Part shown: piece after piece, positions 20,719 through 31,041 of the stretch
How the letters are laid out: every line of letters begins with the position of its first letter
How positions within the stretch are numbered: position 1 is the stretch's first letter
Origin: Rhodoferax sp.
Lineage (GTDB): Bacteria; Pseudomonadota; Gammaproteobacteria; Burkholderiales; Burkholderiaceae_C
Direction of reading: 5' to 3'
DNA: 32,474 nt
Assembly: GCA_026224975.1 (NCBI GenBank)
Contig: JAMFRW010000105.1
Location: 1-32,474 of the forward strand
Position numbers and translations under genes: made by a program
Notes under the pieces: model-generated
Seen by the model: the letters and a program-made list of their open reading frames with translations, nothing else
Database searches by the model: none
What the model was told of the DNA's origin: nothing

Positions 20719-21530
20719 TCGACCAGTCGACGGTGCAACGGCGCCTCGTCGAGCTCGAGCGGCGCGTCGGGCAAGCGCTGGTGCAGCGCCAGCCGAGCGG
20801 GTATCGCCTGACCGAGTTGGGGCAGGCGCTGCTGCCGCACGCCGAGCGCGTCGAGCACGCCGTGGCGGCGTTCGAGCAGCACATCGCGACGGCCGCCGCC
20901 GACATCACCGGCGTCATACGCGTGACGTGTCCCGAACCCATCGTCTTTCGGATCACGCAATCGACGTTGCTGGAACGGTTCCGCGCCCTTCATCCGGCGT
21001 TGCAGGTGCACTTCGTCATGAGCGACAAATACATCGACCTCACGAAGGGCGAAGCCGACGTGGCCCTTCGTTCAGGCGACACCGATGACGGCGAGCTCGT
21101 CGGACGCAAGATCGGCGATTCGATCTGGGCGGTCTACGCCAGCCGGGCGTACATCGAGCGCCACGGCCGGCCGGAGAGGCTCGAAGACTTGGCGCAACAC
21201 GCGCTGGTCGGGTTCGACGACACCATGGCCAAGCATCGCATCGCCGCGTGGTTGCACAAGGTCGCTCCGAACACCACCCTGGTCGCGCGCAGCAACAGTG
21301 TGTTGGGCCTGCTCTACTCGGCCAAAGCGGGGGTCGGCGTGGCGCCCCTGCCCATCGCCCTGGGCGACGCCGAACCGGATCTTGTGCGAGTGATCGAGCC
21401 TGTCACGGAACTCACCCGCATCTGGCGCGTGCTGACGACGCCGGAATTGCGACGCACGCCGCGCGTGTCTGCCTTCTTCGACTTCATCGTCAGCGAAGTC
21501 GAGACGCTACGCCCGATCATCACAGGCTGA
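20619..21530 (+). CDS. LysR-family transcriptional regulator
   Basis: 303 aa; MAHTPHSFDWDDLKHLLAVARYGSTLAAGRALGVDQSTVQRRLVELERRVGQALVQRQPSGYRLTELGQ winged HTH and effector domain. Confidence 0.93.
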   Translation: MAHTPHSFDWDDLKHLLAVARYGSTLAAGRALGVDQSTVQRRLVELERRVGQALVQRQPSGYRLTELGQALLPHAERVEHAVAAFEQHIATAAADITGVIRVTCPEPIVFRITQSTLLERFRALHPALQVHFVMSDKYIDLTKGEADVALRSGDTDDGELVGRKIGDSIWAVYASRAYIERHGRPERLEDLAQHALVGFDDTMAKHRIAAWLHKVAPNTTLVARSNSVLGLLYSAKAGVGVAPLPIALGDAEPDLVRVIEPVTELTRIWRVLTTPELRRTPRVSAFFDFIVSEVETLRPIITG

Positions 21531-21571
21531 CGAGAGCCGCTTTCGTTCTCGACTGCGGACCTTGGCGAAGT

Positions 21572-21697
21572 ACCGCTCATGGCCGAGACTGTGAGTTCGA
21601 GGCCGCGCCAGGAAGCTGACTTTGGGTTCGTTGGCCCCGCCGGCCAAGATCAGCTTACAGCGACCCAAGGAAAAACCCGGTCCCGGCCATGAGCGGT
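21572..21697. repeat. 13-bp inverted repeat pair ~100 bp apart
   Basis: accgctcatggcc at 21572-21584 and ggccatgagcggt at 21685-21697, perfect reverse complements. Confidence 0.85.
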
Positions 21698-21771
21698 AGA
21701 TCGGTGCTGCGAGCGCATAGCGGTCATTCGGCTGTCGATGCTGACCATCCAAAGCCGGGACTTGCTCGGCG

Positions 21772-22821
21772 CTAGAGCACCCCACCGACGCCGAAGGCGA
21801 GCTTCAGGAGGTAGACCCCGAGCGGCGCGCCGACAGACGCGAACACTCGCCCGACGATTGCCAGGTCGAATGGCCATGTCGATGCATCGAGCACTTGGCG
21901 CTCATAGACGCCAAGGATTGCGACGGAGAGATAGGCGTCCTGCACGGCCCTCGCGGTTTCGCCGTCGCGCCCGCGGAAAAGTGCCTCGCGGGCCACGATC
22001 AGGTCGCTCCGAACCCTGGCGAGTTCCTTGCACTGTGCCTTTGCCAGCGCCACGTGAACTGTCCACATCGACATGAAGAAGAGCGTCATCGCGACCACGA
22101 TCAGGCAACCATAAATGATCACACTCTCCATGCTGCGCAAGCTTTGGTAGGACTGAAACAGCAGGCTCAAGCTGATCCCGCCGACAAACACGAGCGAGAG
22201 GCTCTGCCCCCATTGCGCGAAAGGCGTCAGCAGATGCCCGTCGAATACTTTCAGTTCGAGCCTCGAACGCGAATATGCGGCGAGCTGTCGTGACCTCATC
22301 ACGCTGCCGTAGATTGCCGCGCCCAGCAGCGCGAACATCAGCGCGCTCACGGCCTCCGAATACACCCATAGCCAAGCTTCGGCGGCAGGCCCACGGCGAG
22401 CGACCGCCAGCCCGGCAATCGTTCCCAACATCACGGCGGCCCATTCGCCGCGGCGGGCTGCCGTCCCCGCCGGGCTGGCGCTTTCAGCGTGCGGTGCCAA
22501 GGCTTCCAGCGATTGCATCGCGCGCACCCAACGTCGATGCATGAACGGATGAAGCGCCAAGATGTAGACGAGGATCACCGGGTTGAGGCCGACCATCCAA
22601 GGGCTCAAGCCATCGCGTTGCCGAATTCCACCGTCCAGGTATCCAGCCAGCGCGAGCAATACACCCAGCAGCACGGCGATGAAGACGACAAACGCGGTGT
22701 AACGTGGGCCGAGGAAGCTGTCCAGCCGCGCCAGAAGCGACTGTCCTTCTCGTGGCATTTGCGCCGTTGCAGGCTCAGGGAAGCTGCCCTGCGATTTCAC
22801 CTCGATGTCGCGCCATCCCAT
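21772..22821 (-). CDS. hypothetical multi-pass membrane protein
   Basis: 349 aa with several hydrophobic segments (YTAFVVFIAVLLGVLLALAGYL; LSLVFVGGISLSLLFQSY; VIIYGCLIVVAMTLFFMSMW). Confidence 0.8.
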   Translation of the reverse strand: MGWRDIEVKSQGSFPEPATAQMPREGQSLLARLDSFLGPRYTAFVVFIAVLLGVLLALAGYLDGGIRQRDGLSPWMVGLNPVILVYILALHPFMHRRWVRAMQSLEALAPHAESASPAGTAARRGEWAAVMLGTIAGLAVARRGPAAEAWLWVYSEAVSALMFALLGAAIYGSVMRSRQLAAYSRSRLELKVFDGHLLTPFAQWGQSLSLVFVGGISLSLLFQSYQSLRSMESVIIYGCLIVVAMTLFFMSMWTVHVALAKAQCKELARVRSDLIVAREALFRGRDGETARAVQDAYLSVAILGVYERQVLDASTWPFDLAIVGRVFASVGAPLGVYLLKLAFGVGGVL

Positions 22822-22834
22822 GCAGGCATCTTAG

Positions 22835-23125
<291 letters not shown>

Positions 23126-23135
23126 TATCGGGCAC

Positions 23136-23162
23136 CAGACAGCGGTCCCGCGCCGCTGTCTG
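23136..23162 (+). terminator. hairpin downstream of katG remnant
   Basis: cagacagcgg-tcccgcg-ccgctgtctg perfect 10-bp stem, then ttcc. Confidence 0.6.
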
Positions 23163-23257
23163 TTCCGGCCACCGTAACGAAGCCGCGCGCAGGTTCATTG
23201 TCGCGGGCGGGTGATCGGCGTACCTTCAGTTCTGGCAGGCCCGGAGCTGGAGACCCG

Positions 23258-24928
23258 ATGCAAACCTCGACACAAATCGATAGCGCGCCACGTGTGTGGA
23301 ACACGCGTCGCGCCGACAAGGCCAGGCGTCTGGCGCGCGGCGCCACCATCGCCACCGGCCGCGTCGTGCCGACGCGCGACATCGTCGCCTTTCTGGAAGC
23401 CATCATCGCGCCGCACGACCGCGTGGTGCTCGAAGGCAACAACCAGAAGCAGGCGGACTTTCTGTCGCGCTCGCTGGTGCAGGTCGACCCCGCCAAGGTC
23501 CACGACCTGCACATGATCATTCCGAGCGTGAGTCGGGCCGAGCAGCTCGACCTCTTCGAGCGCGGCATCGCCCGCAAGCTCGACTTCTCGTATGCCGGCG
23601 CGCAAAGCCTGCGCATCTCGCAGTTCCTGGCCGATGGCATCCTCGAGATCGGCGCCATCCACACCTACATCGAGCTGTACGGCCGGCTCTATGTGGACCT
23701 CACGCCGAACGTGGTGCTGGTCGCCGGCTTCAAGGCCGACCGGGCCGGCAACCTCTACACCGGCGCCAGCACCGAAGACACGCCCGCGCTGGTGGAGGCC
23801 GCGGCTTTTCGCGATGGCATCGTGATCGCACAGGTCAACGAGATCGTCGATGACGTGAGTGACCTGCCGCGCGTCGACATTCCCGGCTCGTGGATAGATT
23901 TCGTGGTGCAGGCCGACAAGCCGTTTTTCATCGAACCGCTGTTCACCCGCGACCCGCGGCTTGAGAAGCCCGTGCATGTGCTGATGGCGATGATGGCGAT
24001 CCGCGGCATCTACGAGCGCCACAACGTTCAGTCGCTCAATCACGGCATCGGCTTCAACACCGCGGCCATCGAACTCATCCTGCCGACCTATGGCGAGCAG
24101 CTCGGCCTCAAGGGCAAGATCTGCCGGCACTGGACGCTGAACCCGCACCCCTCGCTGATCCCGGCGATCGAGAGCGGCTGGGTCGAGAGCGTGCATTCCT
24201 TCGGCGGTGAACTGGGTATGGAGCGCTACGTGGCCGCGCGGCCCGATGTGTTCTTCACCGGGGCCGATGGCTCGATGCGCTCGAACCGCATGCTGTGCCA
24301 GTTGGCCGGCCAGTACGCGGTCGATCTCTTCATCGGCTCGACGCTGCAGGTCGATGGCGACGGCCATTCGTCCACCGTCACGCGCGGCAGGCTTTCGGGC
24401 TTCGGCGGTGCGCCCAACATGGGCCATCAGCCGGGCGGCCGGCGCCACTCGTCGGACGCGTGGCTCAGCATGCTGCAGACCGATAGCCCGCTGGAGCGCG
24501 GCAAGAAGCTGGTGGTGCAGATGGTCGAGACCTTCCAGGCGGGCGGCAAGCCCACCTTCGTCGAATCACTCGATGCGGTTCAGGTCGCGAAGGATTCGGG
24601 CATGGCGCTCGCGCCGGTGATGATCTATGGCGACGACGTGACGCATGTGCTCACCGAAGAAGGCATCGCCTACCTCTACAAGGCGAACTCGATGGCGCAG
24701 CGCCGGGCGATGATCGCGGCGGTGGCGGGTGTCACGCCGATAGGCCTGCAGCACGACCCGGCGACGACGCAGCAACTGCGCAGCGAAGGCCTGGTGGCGC
24801 TGCCCGAAGACCTGGGCGTCGATCGCAGCCAGGCCACGCGTTCGCTGCTCGCGGCCAAGAGCATGGCCGATCTGGTCGAGTGGTCTGGCGGGCTGTACGA
24901 GCCGCCGGCACGCTTCAGGAGCTGGTGA
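23258..24928 (+). CDS. mdcA: malonate decarboxylase alpha subunit (malonate:ACP transferase)
   Basis: 556 aa; VWNTRRADKARRLARGA...LEGNNQKQADFLSRSL...GGAPNMGHQPGGRRHSSDAWLSM; first gene of a complete mdc operon. Confidence 0.96.
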   Translation: MQTSTQIDSAPRVWNTRRADKARRLARGATIATGRVVPTRDIVAFLEAIIAPHDRVVLEGNNQKQADFLSRSLVQVDPAKVHDLHMIIPSVSRAEQLDLFERGIARKLDFSYAGAQSLRISQFLADGILEIGAIHTYIELYGRLYVDLTPNVVLVAGFKADRAGNLYTGASTEDTPALVEAAAFRDGIVIAQVNEIVDDVSDLPRVDIPGSWIDFVVQADKPFFIEPLFTRDPRLEKPVHVLMAMMAIRGIYERHNVQSLNHGIGFNTAAIELILPTYGEQLGLKGKICRHWTLNPHPSLIPAIESGWVESVHSFGGELGMERYVAARPDVFFTGADGSMRSNRMLCQLAGQYAVDLFIGSTLQVDGDGHSSTVTRGRLSGFGGAPNMGHQPGGRRHSSDAWLSMLQTDSPLERGKKLVVQMVETFQAGGKPTFVESLDAVQVAKDSGMALAPVMIYGDDVTHVLTEEGIAYLYKANSMAQRRAMIAAVAGVTPIGLQHDPATTQQLRSEGLVALPEDLGVDRSQATRSLLAAKSMADLVEWSGGLYEPPARFRSW

Positions 24929-25884
24929 TGGGCGCGCTTCTTGTCGGTCGCGTGGTCGCTCTCGCATCCGATCTCACCCCCGATCACGCACCGGGCCCCA
25001 CATCCAGCCGCACACGCGCCCAAGCCCTGGCCGCAGCCGTGGTCACCGCCTTGACCGACGAAGCCTGCCTGTCACCCAAGCCCGGCCTGGTGGACAGCCG
25101 CAGCAACGGTGCGCATGCCGATCTCGACTTGCCGCTGATGCTGCGCTCCGCTGCATCGCTCGCGCCTGCTTTCGAGGCCATGGCCAAGGCCGGCGCAGCC
25201 GAAGGCGCACCGACGCTCGCCTTGCGCGAAACATTGGGCAGCCTCGGCCGCGAAGCCGAAGCCACGATGATGGCCGCGACCGGCGGCATCAACACCCACC
25301 GCGGCGCGATCTGGGCGCTGGGCCTGCTGTTCGCGGCAGCCGCCATCGAACCGGGGCCGGGCAACGCGCGAAATACTGCCGCACTCGCTGGCCAGATCGC
25401 CCGCCATGCCGATCGCGGCGCGCCTGCCTTCACCGGCCACAAGGGCGAGCAAGCCTGCCGGACTTTCGCGGTGCGTGGCGCGCGCGGCCAGGCGCAGGCG
25501 GGCTTTCCGCATGTGGTCGAACTCGGCCTGCCCGAGCTCGCCCGCAGCCGCGCACGCGGCGATGGTGAAAGCTCCGCGCGCCTCAACGCCTTGCTCGCGA
25601 TCATGGGCCGGCTCGACGACACCTGCGTGCTGGCGCGCGGCGGCGTGTCGGCGCTGGCGCAGGTTCAGGCCAGCGCGGCGGCGGTGCTCGCGGCAGGTGG
25701 GGCAGGTACCTTGGCAGGCAGGCGGCGGCTGCGCAGCTTTGCGGCCGAAGCGGTCGCGCTCGGCGTCTCGCCCGGCGGGGCGGCCGACCTGCTCGCGGCC
25801 ACCTTGTTTCTGGAGCGCATCGACCCCTTTCACGCGTCGCCAGTGGCGCGGCCAGCTTTGGAGAACCTTCATGGAAAAACATGA
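24928..25884 (+). CDS. mdcB: triphosphoribosyl-dephospho-CoA synthase
   Basis: LTDEACLSPKPGLVDSRSNGAHADLD, GGINTHRGAIWALGLL motifs; ATG overlaps mdcA stop. Confidence 0.95.
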   Translation: MGALLVGRVVALASDLTPDHAPGPTSSRTRAQALAAAVVTALTDEACLSPKPGLVDSRSNGAHADLDLPLMLRSAASLAPAFEAMAKAGAAEGAPTLALRETLGSLGREAEATMMAATGGINTHRGAIWALGLLFAAAAIEPGPGNARNTAALAGQIARHADRGAPAFTGHKGEQACRTFAVRGARGQAQAGFPHVVELGLPELARSRARGDGESSARLNALLAIMGRLDDTCVLARGGVSALAQVQASAAAVLAAGGAGTLAGRRRLRSFAAEAVALGVSPGGAADLLAATLFLERIDPFHASPVARPALENLHGKT

Positions 25885-26197
25885 ATATCGGTACAGCGCA
25901 GGCGCCCCGGCGAGTGGCCGCGCGATGGTGGGCGTCGTCGGTTCGGGCGACCTCGAGGTCTTGCTCGAACCCGCGCCCGCCGGCCTCACCACGGTGCGCG
26001 TCACCACCTCGGTCGATGGTTACGGCAACGTGTGGCAGGCACAGCTCGACCGCTTGTTTCACGGCGCGGCGGTCGGGCCGAAAGCGCCAGCCGTCGCGCT
26101 GGAGATCAACGACTTCGGCGCCACGCCGGGGGTCGTCGGCATGCGCATCGCACAAGCCTTCGGTGCCATCGCCGCGTCCGCAGGAGCGACGCCATGA
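25871..26197 (+). CDS. mdcC: malonate decarboxylase acyl carrier protein (delta subunit)
   Basis: 108 aa MEKHEYRYSAGAPASGRAMVGVVGSGDLEVLLEPAPAG...VALEINDFGATPGVVGMRIAQA. Confidence 0.95.
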   Translation: MEKHEYRYSAGAPASGRAMVGVVGSGDLEVLLEPAPAGLTTVRVTTSVDGYGNVWQAQLDRLFHGAAVGPKAPAVALEINDFGATPGVVGMRIAQAFGAIAASAGATP

Positions 26198-27045
26198 GCA
26201 GCATCGAAGCGCTGCTGGCGCGTGACAGCTTTGTCGAACGCGATGCGCGTGGACGCATCCGCGCGCTGCTCGATGGCGGCCGCTTTCGTGAGCTGATCGA
26301 CCCCTTCGAGCGCGTCACCTCGCCGTGGCTGGCGCAGCAAGGAGTGGTCACGCAATCGGACGATGGCGTGGTGGTCGCCAAGGGCGACATCGCCGGGCAA
26401 CCGGCTGTCGTGCTCGCCATCGAAGGCGCCTTCCAGGGCGGCAGCCTGGGCGAAGTGGGCGGCGCCAAGATCGCCGGTGCGCTCGAACTCGCGGCCGACG
26501 ACAACCGGCGTGGCACGCCCACGCGCGCGGTCATCCTCTTCGAGACCGGCGGCGTGCGTTTGCAGGAAGCCAACCTCGGGCTCGCAGCCATTGCAGAGAT
26601 CCATTCGGCCATCGTCGATCTGCGGCGATATCAACCGGTGGTCGGCATCATCGCCGGCACGGTGGGCTGCTTCGGTGGCATGTCGATCGCAGCAAGCTTG
26701 TGCAGCTACCTCGTGGTCACACGCGAAGCGAGGCTCGGGCTCAACGGCCCGCAGGTGATCGAGCAGGAAGCCGGTATCACCGAATACGACTCGCGCGACC
26801 GGCCCTTCATCTGGAGCTTCACCGGCGGCGAACAGCGTGCACGCACCGGGCTGGCCGATGTGTTCGTCGATGATGATTCGGCGGGGCTGCGCGATGCGGT
26901 GATCGCGCTCTTCGAGCGCGGTCGGCCTGCTGTCGAACGCAGTGACGCTTATGGCCACTACCTGGACCGCCTGTCGCACTACGACCCGGCGGTGCAAGCC
27001 GCGCCGGAAGCGGTGCGGCAGATCTTTGCCAAAGGAGCCGAATGA
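26194..27045 (+). CDS. mdcD: biotin-independent malonate decarboxylase beta subunit
   Basis: ARDSFVERDARGRIRALLDGGRFRELIDPFERV...GLNGPQVIEQEAGITEYDSRDRPFIWSFTGGEQR; ATGA overlap with mdcC. Confidence 0.96.
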   Translation: MSSIEALLARDSFVERDARGRIRALLDGGRFRELIDPFERVTSPWLAQQGVVTQSDDGVVVAKGDIAGQPAVVLAIEGAFQGGSLGEVGGAKIAGALELAADDNRRGTPTRAVILFETGGVRLQEANLGLAAIAEIHSAIVDLRRYQPVVGIIAGTVGCFGGMSIAASLCSYLVVTREARLGLNGPQVIEQEAGITEYDSRDRPFIWSFTGGEQRARTGLADVFVDDDSAGLRDAVIALFERGRPAVERSDAYGHYLDRLSHYDPAVQAAPEAVRQIFAKGAE

Positions 27046-27854
27046 TGAGCAAGGTCGAACCCAGCCGCGGCGCCACCTGGCTCGCCGCCTTGACCGATGG
27101 TGCCGTGCCGTTGGCCGACTACCCGCCTTCGGTGCGGGTCGTCGATGCGAAGCTCGCCGATCAGCCCTGCCGCTACATCGCGGTGCTGCCCGATGCACAC
27201 AACCCCTACCCCCGCGCGCGCACCGGCGAGGTCGGCCTGATCGAAGGCTGGACGCTGGCGCAGTCGGTGCACGAGGCCATCGTGGCCGATCAGGCGGCAG
27301 CGATCAAGCGCAGCATCGTCGCCGTGGTCGATGTGAGCAGCCAGGCCTATGGCCGGCGCGAAGAGGCTTTCGGCATCCACGCGGCGCTCGGCGGTGCGGC
27401 CGGTGCTTACGCCGAGGCGCGGCTGGCCGGGCACCCTGTCATCGCCTTGATCGTCGGCAAGGCGATGTCGGGCGCCTTCCTCGCGCACGGCTACCAGGCC
27501 AACCGCATCATCGCGTTGAACGATTCCGGTGTGATGGTGCATGCCATGGGCAAGGCGGCTGCGGCGCGCGTCACCCTGCGCAGCATCGAAGACCTCGAAC
27601 GCCTCGCCGCCGATGTGCCGCCGATGGCCTACGACATCGCGAGCTATGCGACGCTCGGCCTGTTGTGGAAGCTGTTGACTGTGGCCGATGCCGACCATCC
27701 AGACGAAGCCGATGTGACCGCTGCACGCCGCGTGCTGGTGGCCGCGCTCGACGACATTCGCAGCGATCCGTCGGTCGGTCTGCGCAGCCGGCTCGGCGGC
27801 AAGAACCGCGCTGCGTCGTCCCTCGTGCGCGAGAAACTGCGCGCGCAGTGGTGA
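27042..27854 (+). CDS. mdcE: biotin-independent malonate decarboxylase gamma subunit
   Basis: SRGATWLAALTDG...QAYGRREEAFGIHAALGGAAGAYAEARLAGHPVIALIVGKAMSGAFLAHGYQANRI. Confidence 0.95.
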   Translation: MMSKVEPSRGATWLAALTDGAVPLADYPPSVRVVDAKLADQPCRYIAVLPDAHNPYPRARTGEVGLIEGWTLAQSVHEAIVADQAAAIKRSIVAVVDVSSQAYGRREEAFGIHAALGGAAGAYAEARLAGHPVIALIVGKAMSGAFLAHGYQANRIIALNDSGVMVHAMGKAAAARVTLRSIEDLERLAADVPPMAYDIASYATLGLLWKLLTVADADHPDEADVTAARRVLVAALDDIRSDPSVGLRSRLGGKNRAASSLVREKLRAQW

Positions 27855-27860
27855 GCTGGC

Positions 27861-28580
27861 GTGGGCGCCCTGGCGGTTGCCGCCACTGCCGAGCATCGGC
27901 CGCATGACCTGCTGTGGGTGGATGATGCGGCGGCGTTGATCGCTGTCGATGGCATGCCGGCATGGGCCACGGTCGAGTGGCTGTCGGTCGCGCCGGTGGT
28001 CGTTCGCCGAGCGCCGATCACGGCGAGTGGTGCGGTGCCGGTTGGCCTGCGAGGCGCCACGCGCAGCGAGCGCTGTGCGGCGCATGTGGCGGCCGACCGA
28101 ATCGTGCGCGTGATGACGCCCGAGGCCATCGCCCGGCGTGTGGCTTCTCATCCGCTGGTTGGTTCGTCGTCACTGCCTTGCGTTCGTGCGTTGGCGCGCA
28201 TCGCGCCTCAGTTCGACCGCAGCGCGCTCGCCTGGGGCGTGACCGGCAGCGTCGGCTTCACGCTCGCGAGCGGCTTCGACGTACTGCGCGAAGGCAGTGA
28301 TCTCGATCTGCTGGTGCGCGCGCCCGATCGCCGTGATGGTGAGGCGTTACGCGCGGTGGCTGCAGTGATTCGTGATGCCCGCTCGTCGGGCGAGGTGCGA
28401 GCCGACATGCAAGCCAAGGTGCGACCCGACGGGCCGATCGTCAGGCAGGCCGACGTTCGAATCGACGTTCAGGTGGAAACGCCACGCGGCGCCTTCGCGC
28501 TCGAGGAGTGGCTGCGCACCGGCGGCCCGGTGCTGCTGAAGACCGCAGCGGGTCCGATGCTTTGCGAGGACCCCTGGTGA
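27861..28580 (+). CDS. mdcG: malonate decarboxylase holo-ACP synthase
   Basis: HDLLWVDD...WGVTGSVGFTLASGFDVLREGSDLDLLVRAP...IDVQVETPRGAFALEEW; GTG start. Confidence 0.93.
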   Translation: MGALAVAATAEHRPHDLLWVDDAAALIAVDGMPAWATVEWLSVAPVVVRRAPITASGAVPVGLRGATRSERCAAHVAADRIVRVMTPEAIARRVASHPLVGSSSLPCVRALARIAPQFDRSALAWGVTGSVGFTLASGFDVLREGSDLDLLVRAPDRRDGEALRAVAAVIRDARSSGEVRADMQAKVRPDGPIVRQADVRIDVQVETPRGAFALEEWLRTGGPVLLKTAAGPMLCEDPW

Positions 28581-28584
28581 CCTC

Positions 28585-29520
28585 ATGCGCACCCTCTTCA
28601 CCTTCCCCGGCCAGGGCGCGCAGCGTGAGGGCATGCTCCGCGCGCTGCCATCGGTGCCCATCGTCCGCGAGACGCTGACCGAGGCCAGCGACACGCTTGC
28701 GCGAGACGTCTCGATGCTCGACACCGCAGCCGCGCTGCGATCATCGACCGCCGTGCAGATCGCGCTGCTGGTGGCCGGTGTCGCGATGAGCCGGCACCTG
28801 GTCGATGTGGCCGGGCCGCCGGATGCGGTCGCGGGCCTGTCGATCGGGGCGTATCCCGCGGCGGTGGTCGCCGGTGTGTTGAGCCTTGCCGATGCGCTGC
28901 ACCTTGTCGAGCGCCGCGCTCGATCGATGGAAGCTGCCTTCCCCAGCGGCTACGGCATGACGGCGATCCTGGGTTTGGAACTCTCGGCCTTGAGCCCGCT
29001 GGTCGCCCAGATTCACACGATCGATTCGTCCGTATACATCGCCAACGTCAACGCACCGACACAGCTCGTGATCGCGGGTGAGGCGTCTGCCATGTCGCGA
29101 GTCGCAGCGCTCGCGCAAGCCCGTGGCGCGCACGGCATCCGCCCGGTGGCGATCAGCGTGCCATCGCATTGCGAACTGCTCGATGCGCCTGCTGCCGAGC
29201 TGGCGAAGGCGGTTGCACAAGTGCCGATGAAGCCACCCCGCCTCCACCTCTTCAGCGCCAGCCTAGGCCGCGAACTGCGCGACCCGGCTCGCATCGCCAA
29301 CGACCTGGCGCACAACATGGCGCGCCGCGTGCTGTGGCACGACACGACCACGCTCGCCTTCGAACGCGGCGCCCGCCTCTTCATCGAACTGCCGCCGGGC
29401 AATGTGCTGACCAAGCTGGCGGCAGTAGCCTTCCCCGAGGCGCGCTGCGTGGCGGCGACGGACACGCGAATCGACACCTTGGCAGCTTTGATGCAGCGCG
29501 AACGAGAGGTTCGCGGTTGA
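28585..29520 (+). CDS. mdcH: malonate decarboxylase epsilon subunit (malonyl-CoA:ACP acyltransferase)
   Basis: LFTFPGQGAQREGML, AGLSIGAYPAAVVAGVLSLADAL, VPSHCELLDAPAAEL acyltransferase motifs. Confidence 0.94.
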   Translation: MRTLFTFPGQGAQREGMLRALPSVPIVRETLTEASDTLARDVSMLDTAAALRSSTAVQIALLVAGVAMSRHLVDVAGPPDAVAGLSIGAYPAAVVAGVLSLADALHLVERRARSMEAAFPSGYGMTAILGLELSALSPLVAQIHTIDSSVYIANVNAPTQLVIAGEASAMSRVAALAQARGAHGIRPVAISVPSHCELLDAPAAELAKAVAQVPMKPPRLHLFSASLGRELRDPARIANDLAHNMARRVLWHDTTTLAFERGARLFIELPPGNVLTKLAAVAFPEARCVAATDTRIDTLAALMQREREVRG

Positions 29521-29598
29521 CGAATTGGCGATGCGTGAGCATGCTTCGACGCGCTGCTCGGCGTGGCCTCTCACCCGGCTCGCACCGAGCCTTCCACC

Positions 29599-29802
29599 CC
29601 GTTCACAGTGAGCCTGTCGAAGTGCGGTTGGAGACTGCAGAGTGGCTTCGACAAGCTCAGCCCGAACGGGGTTTGGTGGTGCGTGCACGGGCTTCGACAA
29701 GCTCAGCCTGAACGGATTCGGGGCACGTGAGCAACCGTCAACAGGCTTTGCTCGGTTCCTGTTGAACTTCCACTCCGCTCGCACTGAGCCTGTCGAAGTG
29801 CC
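29599..29802. repeat. cluster of four ~25-bp REP-like palindromic units in alternating orientation
   Basis: 29599 ccgttcacagtgagcctgtcgaagtgcgg; 29644 ggcttcgacaagctcagcccgaacggg; 29690 ggcttcgacaagctcagcctgaacgg; 29775 ccgctcgcactgagcctgtcgaagtgcc. Confidence 0.88.
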
Positions 29803-29854
29803 GGTGGAAAACCGCATCGGCGCGGCATCTGACCACCAGCGCCCCGGAGAAAAA

Positions 29855-30619
29855 TCAACCAACAATCGCCTTCGTCGCAAAGAACAAGACCGACGGCCCC
29901 AGCAGGCAACCCAGCCCGGTGTGGAACGTCGCGACCAGCGCCCCATACGGCACCAGCTTGCGATCGGTCGCCGCCAGCCCCGCCGACACACCACTCACCG
30001 TGCCCGCCAACCCACCGAACACCATCGCCGAACGCGGCGTGCGCAAGCCCAGGAACTTCGCGGCGATCGGCGTACCGACCATCACCATGATCGCCTTGAC
30101 GAGGCCTGTCGCGATGCTGAGCGCCATCACGTCGGAACTCGCACCGATGGCCGCACCCGTCACCGGGCCGACGATGTAGGTCACCGCGCCGGCGCCTATC
30201 GTCGTCATGCTCACCGCATCCGAATAGCCCATGCTCCAGGCGACCGAGGCGCCCACGATGAAGGGCAGCAGCGTGCCCAGCAACAAGGCCACCACGCCGA
30301 CCATGCCGGCCTTGCGCGCTTCGGTCGCCTGCACTTCGAAGGCGGTGGCGACGATCGCAAAGTCGCGCAGCATCGCGCCGCCCATCAAGCCGATGCCGCC
30401 GAAGAGCGAGAGGTCGGCCAGGCCTTTGTGGCCACCGGTCTGAAGGCCGCCCCAGTACGCGAGTGCCAGGCCGATGACGATGGCGATGGCCGAGCCGTGC
30501 ACGCGGCCCATGGTCAGGCGCCTGGAGATCTGCATCGAGAGCAACATCACCACGCCCACGACGGCAAATGCGGTCACGAGGCCGTTCTGGGCGGCGGCTT
30601 TCTGAAGAATTTCGAGCAT
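29855..30619 (-). CDS. madM: malonate transporter MadM subunit
   Basis: MLEILQKAAAQNGLVTAFAVVGVVMLLSMQISRRLTMGRVHGSAIAIVIGLALAYWGG...; paired with MadL. Alternative GTG start at 30628. Confidence 0.93.
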   Translation of the reverse strand: MLEILQKAAAQNGLVTAFAVVGVVMLLSMQISRRLTMGRVHGSAIAIVIGLALAYWGGLQTGGHKGLADLSLFGGIGLMGGAMLRDFAIVATAFEVQATEARKAGMVGVVALLLGTLLPFIVGASVAWSMGYSDAVSMTTIGAGAVTYIVGPVTGAAIGASSDVMALSIATGLVKAIMVMVGTPIAAKFLGLRTPRSAMVFGGLAGTVSGVSAGLAATDRKLVPYGALVATFHTGLGCLLGPSVLFFATKAIVG

Positions 30620-30624
30620 GGTGA

Positions 30625-31041
30625 TCACTCCGCTTCGGTCAAGAGAACGTTGTCGTGGGTCAGCGGCGCGCGCGCCTCGGCGGCAGGCTCGCGCTCGGTG
30701 CGGTTGATCGCCGCGATCACGCAAGCGCACACCGCCGCGGAGCCGAGTGCCGAAAGCAGCGCAACCGGCCCGCCGCGCAGCGCGGAGACCACGTCTTGCT
30801 GCGCCGCCATCGCAACCACGACCGGGATGTACATCGCGCCCCAGTATTCGACGCCGAGTTCGGTGAGCTTGGGCAGGATGTCTTTGCTGGCCATGTAGAG
30901 GCGCGCAAAGATCAGCAGCAGCATCGCGATGCCGACACCGCCCACGTTGGTCTTGACGCCGAGCGCCTGGCCCAGAAGGTCGCCGAGGAAGATCCCCAGC
31001 AGGTGGCAGGCCGCGAGCAGGGCGGTTCCATAGATGATCAT
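30625..31041 (-). CDS. madL: malonate transporter MadL subunit
   Basis: MIIYGTALLAACHLLGIFLGDLLGQALGVKTNVGGVGIAMLLLIFARLYM... typical MadL. Confidence 0.93.
   Translation of the reverse strand: MIIYGTALLAACHLLGIFLGDLLGQALGVKTNVGGVGIAMLLLIFARLYMASKDILPKLTELGVEYWGAMYIPVVVAMAAQQDVVSALRGGPVALLSALGSAAVCACVIAAINRTEREPAAEARAPLTHDNVLLTEAE

Noticed and set aside
23195-24448. 417-aa minus ORF over mdcA
   Set aside because: Shadow ORF of a well-supported mdcA.
26979-28151. 390-aa minus ORF over mdcE/mdcG
   Set aside because: Antisense shadow of conserved mdc genes.
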